12,552 nucleotides of DNA from the NCBI GenBank assembly GCA_001563885.1, contig LKMM01000041.1:1-12552 (forward strand), written 5' to 3'. The first letter of the stretch is position 1. Each line of letters starts with the position of its first letter. The notes under the pieces are model-generated. The model was given only the letters and a program-made list of their open reading frames with translations. It was not told the DNA's origin and did no database searches. Positions 6,461-11,765 of the stretch are shown in pieces. The DNA comes from Natrialbaceae archaeon B1-Br10_E2g27. GTDB lineage: Archaea > Halobacteriota > Halobacteria > Halobacteriales > Natrialbaceae. A program made the position numbers and the translations under genes.

Positions 6461-6628
6461 ATGGCAGACCTTATCGTCAAAGCCGCCGTAAAGGAAGCGC
6501 TCGATGACAAGAACGTCGCTTCGGATTTCTATGATGCCCTCGACGAGGAAGTCGACCAGCTCCTCGAGGATGCCGCCCGCCGTGCGGAAGCAAACGACCG
6601 GAAGACGGTCCAGCCCCGCGACCTGTAA
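6461..6628 (+). CDS. DUF1931-type histone-fold protein
   Basis: A 55-residue protein beginning MADLIVKAAVKEALDD and ending NDRKTVQPRDL. The sequence reads as a shortened histone fold: a first helix (about 3-14), a long amphipathic central helix (about 20-44, DFYDALDEEVDQLLEDAARR), and a loop with KT then RD (48-54) that resembles the loop-2 Lys/Arg-Thr and Arg-Asp pair of histone-fold proteins. It matches DUF1931, an archaeal group related to NF-Y/CBF-like folds. The function of stand-alone members is not established; DNA binding or regulation as a dimer is plausible. It is very acidic overall, unlike DNA-wrapping archaeal histones. ATG 6461 follows a strong TATA box at 6427-6434, and a six-T tract 22 nt after the stop should end the transcript, so the gene is monocistronic. 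Confidence 0.88.
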   Translation: MADLIVKAAVKEALDDKNVASDFYDALDEEVDQLLEDAARRAEANDRKTVQPRDL

Positions 6629-6649
6629 GGGACGCCACTGCGGATCGGA

Positions 6650-6655
6650 TTTTTT
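6650..6655 (+). terminator. Poly-T terminator of the histone-fold gene
   Basis: Six consecutive T residues start 22 nt after the TAA of the histone-fold gene, in otherwise GC-rich sequence. T-runs on the non-template strand are sufficient for termination by archaeal RNA polymerase. No strong hairpin precedes it. The rest of the gap to 6753 shows nothing else. Confidence 0.6.
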
Positions 6656-6753
6656 CGCCACTACGATCGAGTAGCCACTGGTTTCTCTCCTGCAGGTCGT
6701 ATCGAGTTGAGTAGGCGACTCTCTACTGGCAGCTAAAACACAGCCGTAAGAAA

Positions 6754-7824
6754 TCAGGCGATGGTCCGGTCTAGCTCTTCGAGATACTCCCTGGTCCGAC
6801 CGAGGATGACGTGCTCGGCCGATGCGAGGTCCTCAACGGTCGCCGAGCCGGTGACGAACATCGCCGTTCGGAACTCGAGGGTCAGCGTCTCGATCAAGTC
6901 GACGACGGCGTCGGTACCACGTCCTGCTGGGGCGAGAAACGGACTCGCAAGTCCGCCTGCACGGGCTCCGAGCGCGATCGCCTTGGCAATGTCGAGTCCC
7001 GACCGGACGCCGCCGCTTGCGATGACACAGTCGTGGACCGACGCCGCCTCGAGCGTGCTGATCGCGGTTGGAACGCCCCAAGCCCGAAACAGCCGCCCGA
7101 CCTGTTCCTGGCGGTTCGCACCGACGGCGGCCGCCCGGTGGGCCTCGATGCCGGACCAGGTCGTCCCACCCTTGCCGGCGACGTCGATCGCGTCGACACC
7201 GGCCTCGGTCAACCGCCGTGCTGTCTCGCCGGAGATACCGTTTCCCGTCTCCTTGACGATCACCGGCACCGAAAGATCGGAAGCGACGCGTTCGATCGCC
7301 TCGAGACAGCCCCGGCCGTCAACGTCGCCTTCGGGCTGGACGGCTTCCTGGAGGAAGTTCAGGTGGATGGCCATCGCATCGGCCTCGATCATCTCGACGG
7401 CTTCCTCGACATCGCCGACATCGTACTCGAGCAGTTGTGCTGCGCCGACGTTGCCGTATATGAACGCATCAGGTGCAACGTCGCGGACGACGGTGTACGA
7501 TTCGAGAACGTCCTCATCCTCGAGTTCGAGCCCTGCCCGCTGGCTGCCAAGCCCCATCGCGATGTTTGTCTCCTGGGCGGCTGCAGCGAGCGCGCGGTTG
7601 AGCGCCGTCGTGTTGGCGTGGCCGCCGGTCATGCTCTCGATAACGATCGGGGCGGACAGTTCGTGTCCGAACAGCGTCGTTGTCGTATCGATTTCGTCGC
7701 GGTGGAGTTCGGGCAGTGCCTCGTGGACGAACTCGATGTCGCCAAAGCCCGTCCCGTCGGTTTCGACGTCTTCTTCTTCGATGATTCGAATGTGGTCTGT
7801 CTTTCGATCGGATGTCTCGGGCAT
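6754..7824 (-). CDS. fni: Isopentenyl-diphosphate delta-isomerase, type 2
   Basis: A 356-residue FMN-dependent type 2 IPP isomerase. It converts isopentenyl diphosphate to dimethylallyl diphosphate in the cytoplasm, supplying primers for the isoprenoid chains of archaeal lipids, carotenoids and quinones. Visible signatures are RKTDHIRI at the N-terminus (7-14), MTGG (65-68), GLGSQR (91-96), HLNFLQEAVQPEGD (154-167, with the conserved Asn and Gln near the active site), KETGNG (191-196), DVAGKGGT (214-221) and the flavin-phosphate loop ASGGVRSGLD (269-278). Length is typical for the family. ATG 7824 gives the expected N-terminus. A minus-strand TATA-like ACATATTA (7841-7848) lies about 22 bp upstream. 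It is divergent from the duplicated membrane protein gene, sharing a 108-bp promoter region, and no mevalonate-pathway partner is adjacent. Confidence 0.95.
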   Translation of the reverse strand: MPETSDRKTDHIRIIEEEDVETDGTGFGDIEFVHEALPELHRDEIDTTTTLFGHELSAPIVIESMTGGHANTTALNRALAAAAQETNIAMGLGSQRAGLELEDEDVLESYTVVRDVAPDAFIYGNVGAAQLLEYDVGDVEEAVEMIEADAMAIHLNFLQEAVQPEGDVDGRGCLEAIERVASDLSVPVIVKETGNGISGETARRLTEAGVDAIDVAGKGGTTWSGIEAHRAAAVGANRQEQVGRLFRAWGVPTAISTLEAASVHDCVIASGGVRSGLDIAKAIALGARAGGLASPFLAPAGRGTDAVVDLIETLTLEFRTAMFVTGSATVEDLASAEHVILGRTREYLEELDRTIA

Positions 7825-7901
7825 CGAATGCTCTGGGAAGTAATATGTGTGGCGTGGTTGAAAACGTGTCCATCGAGAACGGTTGCCGCTGCCAGTGTAG
7901 T

Positions 7902-7908
7902 CTTTTTC
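7902..7908 (+). promoter_or_regulatory. T-tract core promoter of the duplicated membrane protein
   Basis: CTTTTTC is centred 28 bp before ATG 7933 and would give a leaderless mRNA. A second AT-rich spot, GATATACC (7918-7925), is too near the start to be the TATA box. Confidence 0.45.
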
Positions 7909-7932
7909 AGGTGCGCTGATATACCAACTCCC

Positions 7933-8340
7933 ATGCTTCGAGCAGTATCAGCCGGATGGGGGCTTCTCTCCGTGCTCGCACCCGGACGGATCCTCGACGC
8001 TGCCGAATCGCTCGCGTTCGAGAACCCGGAAATGGGACACCCACGCGGATGGACGCTCCCGGCCGCCCGCCTCGAGGGACTGGCCCTGATCGCCCTCGCC
8101 GTTCGCGGGTCGTTCCCGGCCCCGCTGCGTGCCCCCGTTGCACTGATTGGGTTCATGTTTGCAGCGATTCCACGACAGATGCTGTCGTACTGTCTCGAAC
8201 TGACCTACGAAAATCCGGACGAACTCGAGGTGAAATCGTGGGTCATCCCGGCGATGCGAGTGGTGGGCGTCATCTACGTGGTCGTTGCACTCTTCGTGGG
8301 TACCGTAGACGCACCCGAGGACGCGGAAGTGGGAAGCTAA
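7933..8340 (+). CDS. Four-helix membrane protein with internal duplication
   Basis: A 135-residue protein of unknown function with four hydrophobic segments (about 4-17, 47-58, 66-80, 108-123). The two halves align without a gap at an offset of 63 residues. FENPE (29-33) matches YENPD (92-96), WTLPAAR (40-46) matches WVIPAMR (103-109), and G49 matches G112. In the preceding part R3, A4, A7, G10, P17, L21 and L27 match R66, A67, A70, G73, P80, L84 and L90. Each half is therefore helix, conserved ENP/W-PA-R loop, helix. The tail is acidic (DAPEDAEVGS). I recognise no named family. ATG 7933 has a T-tract box 28 bp upstream. An in-frame open stretch continuing back to 6811 is antisense to the IPP isomerase and is not coding. 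It converges with rpiA. Confidence 0.82.
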   Translation: MLRAVSAGWGLLSVLAPGRILDAAESLAFENPEMGHPRGWTLPAARLEGLALIALAVRGSFPAPLRAPVALIGFMFAAIPRQMLSYCLELTYENPDELEVKSWVIPAMRVVGVIYVVVALFVGTVDAPEDAEVGS

Positions 8341-8343
8341 GAT

Positions 8344-8370
8344 AACCGCTAGGAGTACCTCTCGGCGGTT
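8344..8370. terminator. Hairpin between convergent genes
   Basis: AACCGC (8344-8349) pairs perfectly with GCGGTT (8365-8370) around a 15-nt loop. It starts 3 nt after the stop of the membrane protein gene and sits in the 56-bp gap before the end of rpiA, so it could act for both strands. There is no T-run; the assignment is tentative. A second small dyad, TGACT-CGAG-AGTCA, lies at 8386-8399, and a perfect 12-bp palindrome (8400-8411) covers the last rpiA codons. Confidence 0.35.
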
Positions 8371-8396
8371 CAATGTCAGGGCTAGTGACTCGAGAG

Positions 8397-9104
8397 TCAG
8401 TGCTCGAGCACTTCGAGTCCATCCGTCGTCCCGACGTACGTTGTGTCGGCCAGATCGACGAACAGGCCATGTTCGACGACGCCCGGAATCGCCGAAAGTC
8501 GAGTGGCAAGCCCGTCGGGGTCCGCTATCGGTCCAAACTCACAGTCGAGGACCAGATTGCCGTTATCGGTGACGACCGGACCGTCTTTGGCTTCGGCCGC
8601 CCGGAGGGTGGGGTCGCCATCGAGGTCGTGAACCTCCTCGGCGACTACGCTGTGAGCATCGGGCAACACTTCAAGCGGGATTGGAGCCTCGAGGCGGTCG
8701 GTCAGCTTCGAGGGGTCGGCGACGACGACGAAGCGATCGGCGGCCGCATCGACGAGTTTCTCCCGGGTGTGTGCTCCGCCCCCGCCTTTGATCAGCGTGC
8801 CGTCAGCACTCGAGTCGGGGTCGTCGAGAACCCGGTCTGCGCCATCGATCGCGAGGTCGACAGCGTCGACGGCGTCGAGAGTCGTAAGCGGGATGGAGAC
8901 CTCGAGGGCCAACTGTCTCGATTGAAACGAGGTTGGAATGGCCCGGACGTCGAGACCCTCGCGTACGGCCTCGCCGATCGCTTCGATTGCATGGGCTGTC
9001 GTCGACCCGGTGCCAAGGCCGACGACGAACCCGTCTTCGACCTCCTCAGCCGCCTGCTTGCCCGCCCGGCGTTTGGCTACGTCGGAGCCGCCTGTCGTCT
9101 TCAT
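8397..9104 (-). CDS. rpiA: Ribose-5-phosphate isomerase A
   Basis: A 235-residue RpiA that interconverts ribose 5-phosphate and ribulose 5-phosphate in the cytoplasm, the route to ribose for nucleotide synthesis. Signatures are the phosphate-binding GLGTGST (29-35), SFQSRQLA (59-66), DGAD (87-90), KGGGGA (106-111) and TREK with the catalytic-base Glu115. Compared with common RpiA sequences, the residue after DGAD is Arg instead of the usual Glu or Gln, and the DGAD-to-KGGG loop carries about six extra acidic residues (DDPDSSAD). The catalytic Asp, Lys and Glu positions are intact, so activity is expected. I chose ATG 9104 (MKTTGGSDVAKR) rather than an in-frame ATG 42 nt upstream because a T-tract box is 28 bp before it and family members begin near this point. 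It converges with the duplicated membrane protein gene. Confidence 0.93.
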   Translation of the reverse strand: MKTTGGSDVAKRRAGKQAAEEVEDGFVVGLGTGSTTAHAIEAIGEAVREGLDVRAIPTSFQSRQLALEVSIPLTTLDAVDAVDLAIDGADRVLDDPDSSADGTLIKGGGGAHTREKLVDAAADRFVVVADPSKLTDRLEAPIPLEVLPDAHSVVAEEVHDLDGDPTLRAAEAKDGPVVTDNGNLVLDCEFGPIADPDGLATRLSAIPGVVEHGLFVDLADTTYVGTTDGLEVLEH

Positions 9105-9128
9105 GGTTTTGTAGGCGAGTGGCGGTGG

Positions 9129-9135
9129 CAAAAAC
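9129..9135 (-). promoter_or_regulatory. T-tract core promoter of rpiA
   Basis: The minus strand reads GTTTTTG, centred 28 bp before ATG 9104, consistent with a leaderless mRNA. This spacing also argues against the upstream in-frame ATG at 9146. Confidence 0.45.
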
Positions 9136-9142
9136 GTTGGTT

Positions 9143-9238
9143 TCACAGGAGGCTTTCACCGAGGATAATAACTGAAGTGTTGTTTGCGAAAATAAACAAG
9201 CCAGCCGAGACGAGCAAGCCGAGATAGACCTCGATCAT
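9143..9238 (-). CDS. Possible 31-residue single-span membrane peptide
   Basis: A short frame with ATG at 9238 and TGA at 9143-9145 encodes MIEVYLGLLVSAGLFIFANN followed by TSVIILGESLL. Nearly the whole peptide is hydrophobic, giving one membrane span (about 4-18) and a second hydrophobic tail. Codon choice (GTC, CTC, GGC, TTC, AAC) resembles neighbouring genes. The frame is also open upstream into the hydratase gene, with a basic stretch (PHRRLLER) directly before the ATG, so a longer product with a non-ATG start cannot be excluded. No convincing Shine-Dalgarno or correctly spaced TATA box was seen, and it sits directly upstream of rpiA, so it may be chance. It fills most of the 205-bp gap between rpiA and the hydratase. 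Confidence 0.3.
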   Translation of the reverse strand: MIEVYLGLLVSAGLFIFANNTSVIILGESLL

Positions 9239-9297
9239 CCGCTCGAGCAGACGCCGATGTGGACCCTGACTGCGTTGTACGACGGTGAAAACCGGAT

Positions 9298-9312
9298 TAA
9301 CGAGAATCGTTA
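9298..9312 (-). terminator. Hairpin at the end of the enoyl-CoA hydratase gene
   Basis: TAACGA-GAA-TCGTTA is a perfect 6-3-6 inverted repeat that includes the TAA stop codon of the hydratase gene. On the minus strand it is followed after a few nucleotides by a T4 tract (GGTTTTCACC, complement of 9284-9293). Hairpin plus T tract is a reasonable transcription end. Confidence 0.45.
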
Positions 9313-10083
9313 GTTGAACTCGGGTTCGCGATCCTCGAGGAACGCAGCCATTCCCTCACGCTGGTCGTCGGTATCAAAGAGGCCTGCGAAGGCGTGTTTC
9401 TCGTAGTTCAGCGCAGCCGCCTGCTGGCTCTCGTATCGCTGGTCGATTGCACGTTTTGCCGTCTGTATCGCGGCTTCAGGTTTGGCGGCCAGCCGATCGG
9501 CCAGTTCCGAGACCGTCGACTCGAGGTCCTCATCGGGGACGACTTCGCCGACCAGGCCGGCTTCGGCGGCACTCTCGGCGTCGAGACGCTCGCCGAGGTA
9601 GATCATCCGTCTGGCGGCCTCGTCGCCGACGAGTCGGGGCAATCGCTGGGTCGCCCCCCAGCCGGGGATGATCCCGAGGTCGATTTCCGGGTTGCCGATC
9701 ACCGCCGATTCACTGGCGACGCGCAGATCACACGCCAGCGCCATCTCACACCCCCCGCCGAAGGCGTAGCCGTTGATTGCGGCGATCGTCGGTGCGGGAA
9801 ACGACTCGAGGGCGTTTGCGACCGAGTGACCTAACTCGCCCCACTCGCGGGCCCCGGAGACCGACAGCTCCTGCATGTAGGCGATATCAGCGCCAGCGAT
9901 GAACGCCGTCTCGCCGGCTCCCGTGAGAACGAGGGTGCGTGCCCCGTCGGTTTTGGCCTGTTCGATCGCCTCGGCCATCGCCTCGAGTGTCTCGACGTTT
10001 AACGCGTTGAGGGCGTCGGATCGGTCGATGGTAAGCGTCGCGACATCCTCGCGGAATTCGAGTCGAACGGTGTCCCAGGACAT
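9310..10083 (-). CDS. Enoyl-CoA hydratase/isomerase family protein
   Basis: A 257-residue crotonase-fold protein, probably hydrating 2-enoyl-CoA to 3-hydroxyacyl-CoA in acyl-CoA degradation in the cytoplasm. Visible features are the CoA-binding and oxyanion-hole segment AFIAGADI (60-67), NGYAFGGGCEMALACD (104-119) with Glu113, and NPEIDLGIIPGWGATQRLPR (131-150) with Glu133. These two glutamates match the catalytic pair of classical enoyl-CoA hydratases, which favours hydratase over the isomerase or decarboxylase members of the superfamily. The substrate chain is unknown; short-chain or crotonyl-CoA is a reasonable guess. I chose ATG 10083 (MSWDTVRLEF) over a TTG six nt earlier; GATTTGC (about 10107-10113) is a weak TATA candidate. 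Signal peptidase lies 58 bp upstream on the same strand, so limited co-transcription is possible but has no evident functional logic. Confidence 0.9.
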   Translation of the reverse strand: MSWDTVRLEFREDVATLTIDRSDALNALNVETLEAMAEAIEQAKTDGARTLVLTGAGETAFIAGADIAYMQELSVSGAREWGELGHSVANALESFPAPTIAAINGYAFGGGCEMALACDLRVASESAVIGNPEIDLGIIPGWGATQRLPRLVGDEAARRMIYLGERLDAESAAEAGLVGEVVPDEDLESTVSELADRLAAKPEAAIQTAKRAIDQRYESQQAAALNYEKHAFAGLFDTDDQREGMAAFLEDREPEFN

Positions 10084-10141
10084 ACACAATCAATGGCCAC
10101 CGGCTTGCAAATCGGTTTGGACCGAGGCAGTCGAAACGAGA

Positions 10142-10912
10142 TCAGCGATGGCCGCGTTCGAACGCTGCTGTGAGGCCGCCGACGAAGACGGCAGATGCCA
10201 CCACGCTGGCGACCAGCGACTCGAAAAAGAGTCTGACGTGACCGAGCCACGGCACGCGAACCGATGCTTTGCCCTCGATCCACGATGGATCGACGACGGT
10301 CGTCTCCGCGTACCGACGGTCGTCGACCTGATCGTACGCGGAGTTGGCGTCGCCTTTCGTCACGAAGCCGTCGTGCGGTGCGGGGCAGGCGTCGATACTC
10401 CCACACTCTTTGCCGTTTAGGGCCTCCTCGTCGGCTTTGGTGTTGACCCAGTTTTCGCCCTCCTCGACCCAGAAGTGTGCGCGATGGATAATCGGCGTCG
10501 CCGTCGGGTCGCCGTCAGGGGCAAAGACGATGACGTCTCCGGGCTGACCGAAGCGCTCCTCGCCGGTTTCCTGGCCGGTCTCGAGGGTGACAACACCCGT
10601 TCCCGCGACTGCACCGTCACCGACAAACCGGTCTTCGGCGACGACGAAGACGAGATCGCCAATAGAGATTCCGGGTTCCATACTCCCGCTTTCGACGGCT
10701 GCAAACGGCGGCCAACTCCCACTGATTCCGAACGCGAGCGCGCCGATGAGGCAGACGACCGCGACGATCACGAGCGTATCCCTGAGTAAGCCGGCGGTGC
10801 CATCGACCTCGCGAATTCGAGCGACTGGGCCGCCGGAGTCTGTGTCGCTATCCGAGGAGGGGTTAGAGTCAATATCAGCGGAGTCAGAATCGTCTGGAGG
10901 GCCATCTGGCAT
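10142..10912 (-). CDS. Signal peptidase I, archaeal S26B type
   Basis: A 256-residue membrane protease that removes signal peptides from secreted proteins. An acidic Ser/Asp-rich cytoplasmic tail (1-28) leads to a transmembrane helix (about 46-63). It is followed by the nucleophile motif ESGSMEP (Ser77), the IIHRAHFW motif with His143 replacing the lysine of bacterial enzymes, and VTKGDANSAYDQ (184-195) with Asp188 and Asp194. This Ser/His/Asp set is the archaeal/eukaryotic Sec11 type. A second helix (about 229-249) anchors the C-terminus. Between the His and Asp boxes is a 35-residue segment containing Cys170 and Cys176, which would face the outside and could form a disulfide. ATG 10912 is the first start after the divergent promoter region; a GATAC-like box is about 27 bp upstream. 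It is divergent from the ABC exporter genes. Confidence 0.92.
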   Translation of the reverse strand: MPDGPPDDSDSADIDSNPSSDSDTDSGGPVARIREVDGTAGLLRDTLVIVAVVCLIGALAFGISGSWPPFAAVESGSMEPGISIGDLVFVVAEDRFVGDGAVAGTGVVTLETGQETGEERFGQPGDVIVFAPDGDPTATPIIHRAHFWVEEGENWVNTKADEEALNGKECGSIDACPAPHDGFVTKGDANSAYDQVDDRRYAETTVVDPSWIEGKASVRVPWLGHVRLFFESLVASVVASAVFVGGLTAAFERGHR

Positions 10913-11018
10913 CGCGCCGGTGTACGATCGACCAACGTATCAACGCAGCGGATTATTTCGCGGCACGAACCCCCTCGAGCGGTCGAACTTTTTTCTCTCC
11001 GAGCGTGGTCGGGGACGT
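10913..11018. promoter_or_regulatory. Divergent promoter region, signal peptidase / ABC exporter
   Basis: On the plus strand ACTTTTTTCT (10987-10996) has its six-T tract centred 27-28 bp before ATG 11019, the best core promoter here and consistent with a leaderless ABC mRNA. On the minus strand TGATACG (complement of about 10936-10942) lies about 27 bp before ATG 10912, and AAATAATC (10951-10958 complement) about 42 bp before. No clear operator repeat was seen. Confidence 0.5.
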
Positions 11019-11765
11019 ATGGCGACGACGGGAACGGCAGTTTCACTCGAGAACGTCCGGAAGACCTACCAGCTCGGCGAGCCCGTCCACGCGTTAGATG
11101 GCGTCTCACTCGAGGTGCCCCGTGGGTCGTATACGGCGATCATGGGGCCGAGCGGGTCGGGCAAATCGACCGTGATGAATCTCGTGGGCTGTCTCGACAC
11201 GCCGACCGACGGGACCGTCGTCGTCGACGGCCAGGACGTCGCCACACTCGACGACCGGGAACGAACCCGACTTCGGGGATCGACCGTCGGTTTCGTCTTC
11301 CAGACGTTCAACCTGATGCCTCGGCTGACAGCCATAGAGAACGTCGCAATGCCACAGCTGTTTCAGGGCACCAGCCGGGGAGTGCGACGCGAACGTGCCC
11401 GTGAGTTGCTCGAGGAGGTCGGTCTCGGCGACCGGACCGACCACCTGCCGAACGAACTCTCCGGTGGGCAACGCCAGCGAGTCGCTCTTGCACGGGCGCT
11501 GGTCAACGATCCGGCGATCGTTCTGGCCGACGAACCCTCCGGGAATCTCGACACCGAGACCGAAGCCGACGTGCTCGATCTCTTCGAGCGCTTTCACGAG
11601 GCCGGGACGACGATGGTCGTCGTCACTCACGAACGCCACGTCGCCAAGCGAGCCGAGCGGATCGTCCACCTCCTCGATGGGAAGATCGAACGGATCGAGT
11701 CACTCGAGCGAGCAGGCCCCGAGACGGAAGAAGATCCCACCACAGAGCGAGGGCCTGGCTACTGA
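11019..11765 (+). CDS. ABC exporter ATPase, MacB/LolD type
   Basis: A 248-residue ATP-binding subunit that powers the adjacent permease. It has Walker A GPSGSGKS (43-50), Q-loop Gln95 in FVFQTFNLMPRLTAIENV, signature LSGGQ (147-151), Walker B IVLADEP (167-173), D-loop GNLDTE and switch His204 in VVVTHE. The FNLMPRLTAIENV and SGNLDT wording is characteristic of the MacB/LolD/FtsE-related group, whose partners are FtsX-type permeases rather than channel importers. The C-terminal tail (about 225-248) is acidic and unstructured-looking. I chose ATG 11019, with a T-tract box 27-28 bp upstream; an open frame extending back to 10587 is antisense to the signal peptidase and is not coding. The stop overlaps the permease start by one base (TGATG), so the two are translationally coupled. 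The cargo is unknown. Confidence 0.95.
   Translation: MATTGTAVSLENVRKTYQLGEPVHALDGVSLEVPRGSYTAIMGPSGSGKSTVMNLVGCLDTPTDGTVVVDGQDVATLDDRERTRLRGSTVGFVFQTFNLMPRLTAIENVAMPQLFQGTSRGVRRERARELLEEVGLGDRTDHLPNELSGGQRQRVALARALVNDPAIVLADEPSGNLDTETEADVLDLFERFHEAGTTMVVVTHERHVAKRAERIVHLLDGKIERIESLERAGPETEEDPTTERGPGY

Noticed and set aside
6761..7843. A 360-codon open frame on the plus strand
   Set aside because: Exactly antisense to the IPP isomerase; its Ser/Ala/Thr-rich translation is the usual shadow of a GC-rich gene.
6811..8340. A 509-codon open frame on the plus strand running through the IPP isomerase region into the membrane protein gene
   Set aside because: The part before 7933 is antisense to the well-supported IPP isomerase and has no protein-like motifs. 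A T-tract promoter and a good start at 7933 mark the true gene.
8400..8411. Perfect 12-bp palindrome GTGCTCGAGCAC as a possible operator
   Set aside because: It encodes the last codons of rpiA and contains the very common CTCGAG, so chance is a sufficient explanation.
8373..9227. A 284-codon open frame on the plus strand
   Set aside because: Antisense to rpiA, whose motifs are complete; the translation shows no family features.
10587..11018. N-terminal extension of the ABC ATPase
   Set aside because: It is antisense to signal peptidase, low in complexity and lacks any ATPase feature; the ATG at 11019 gives the normal family start with a promoter.
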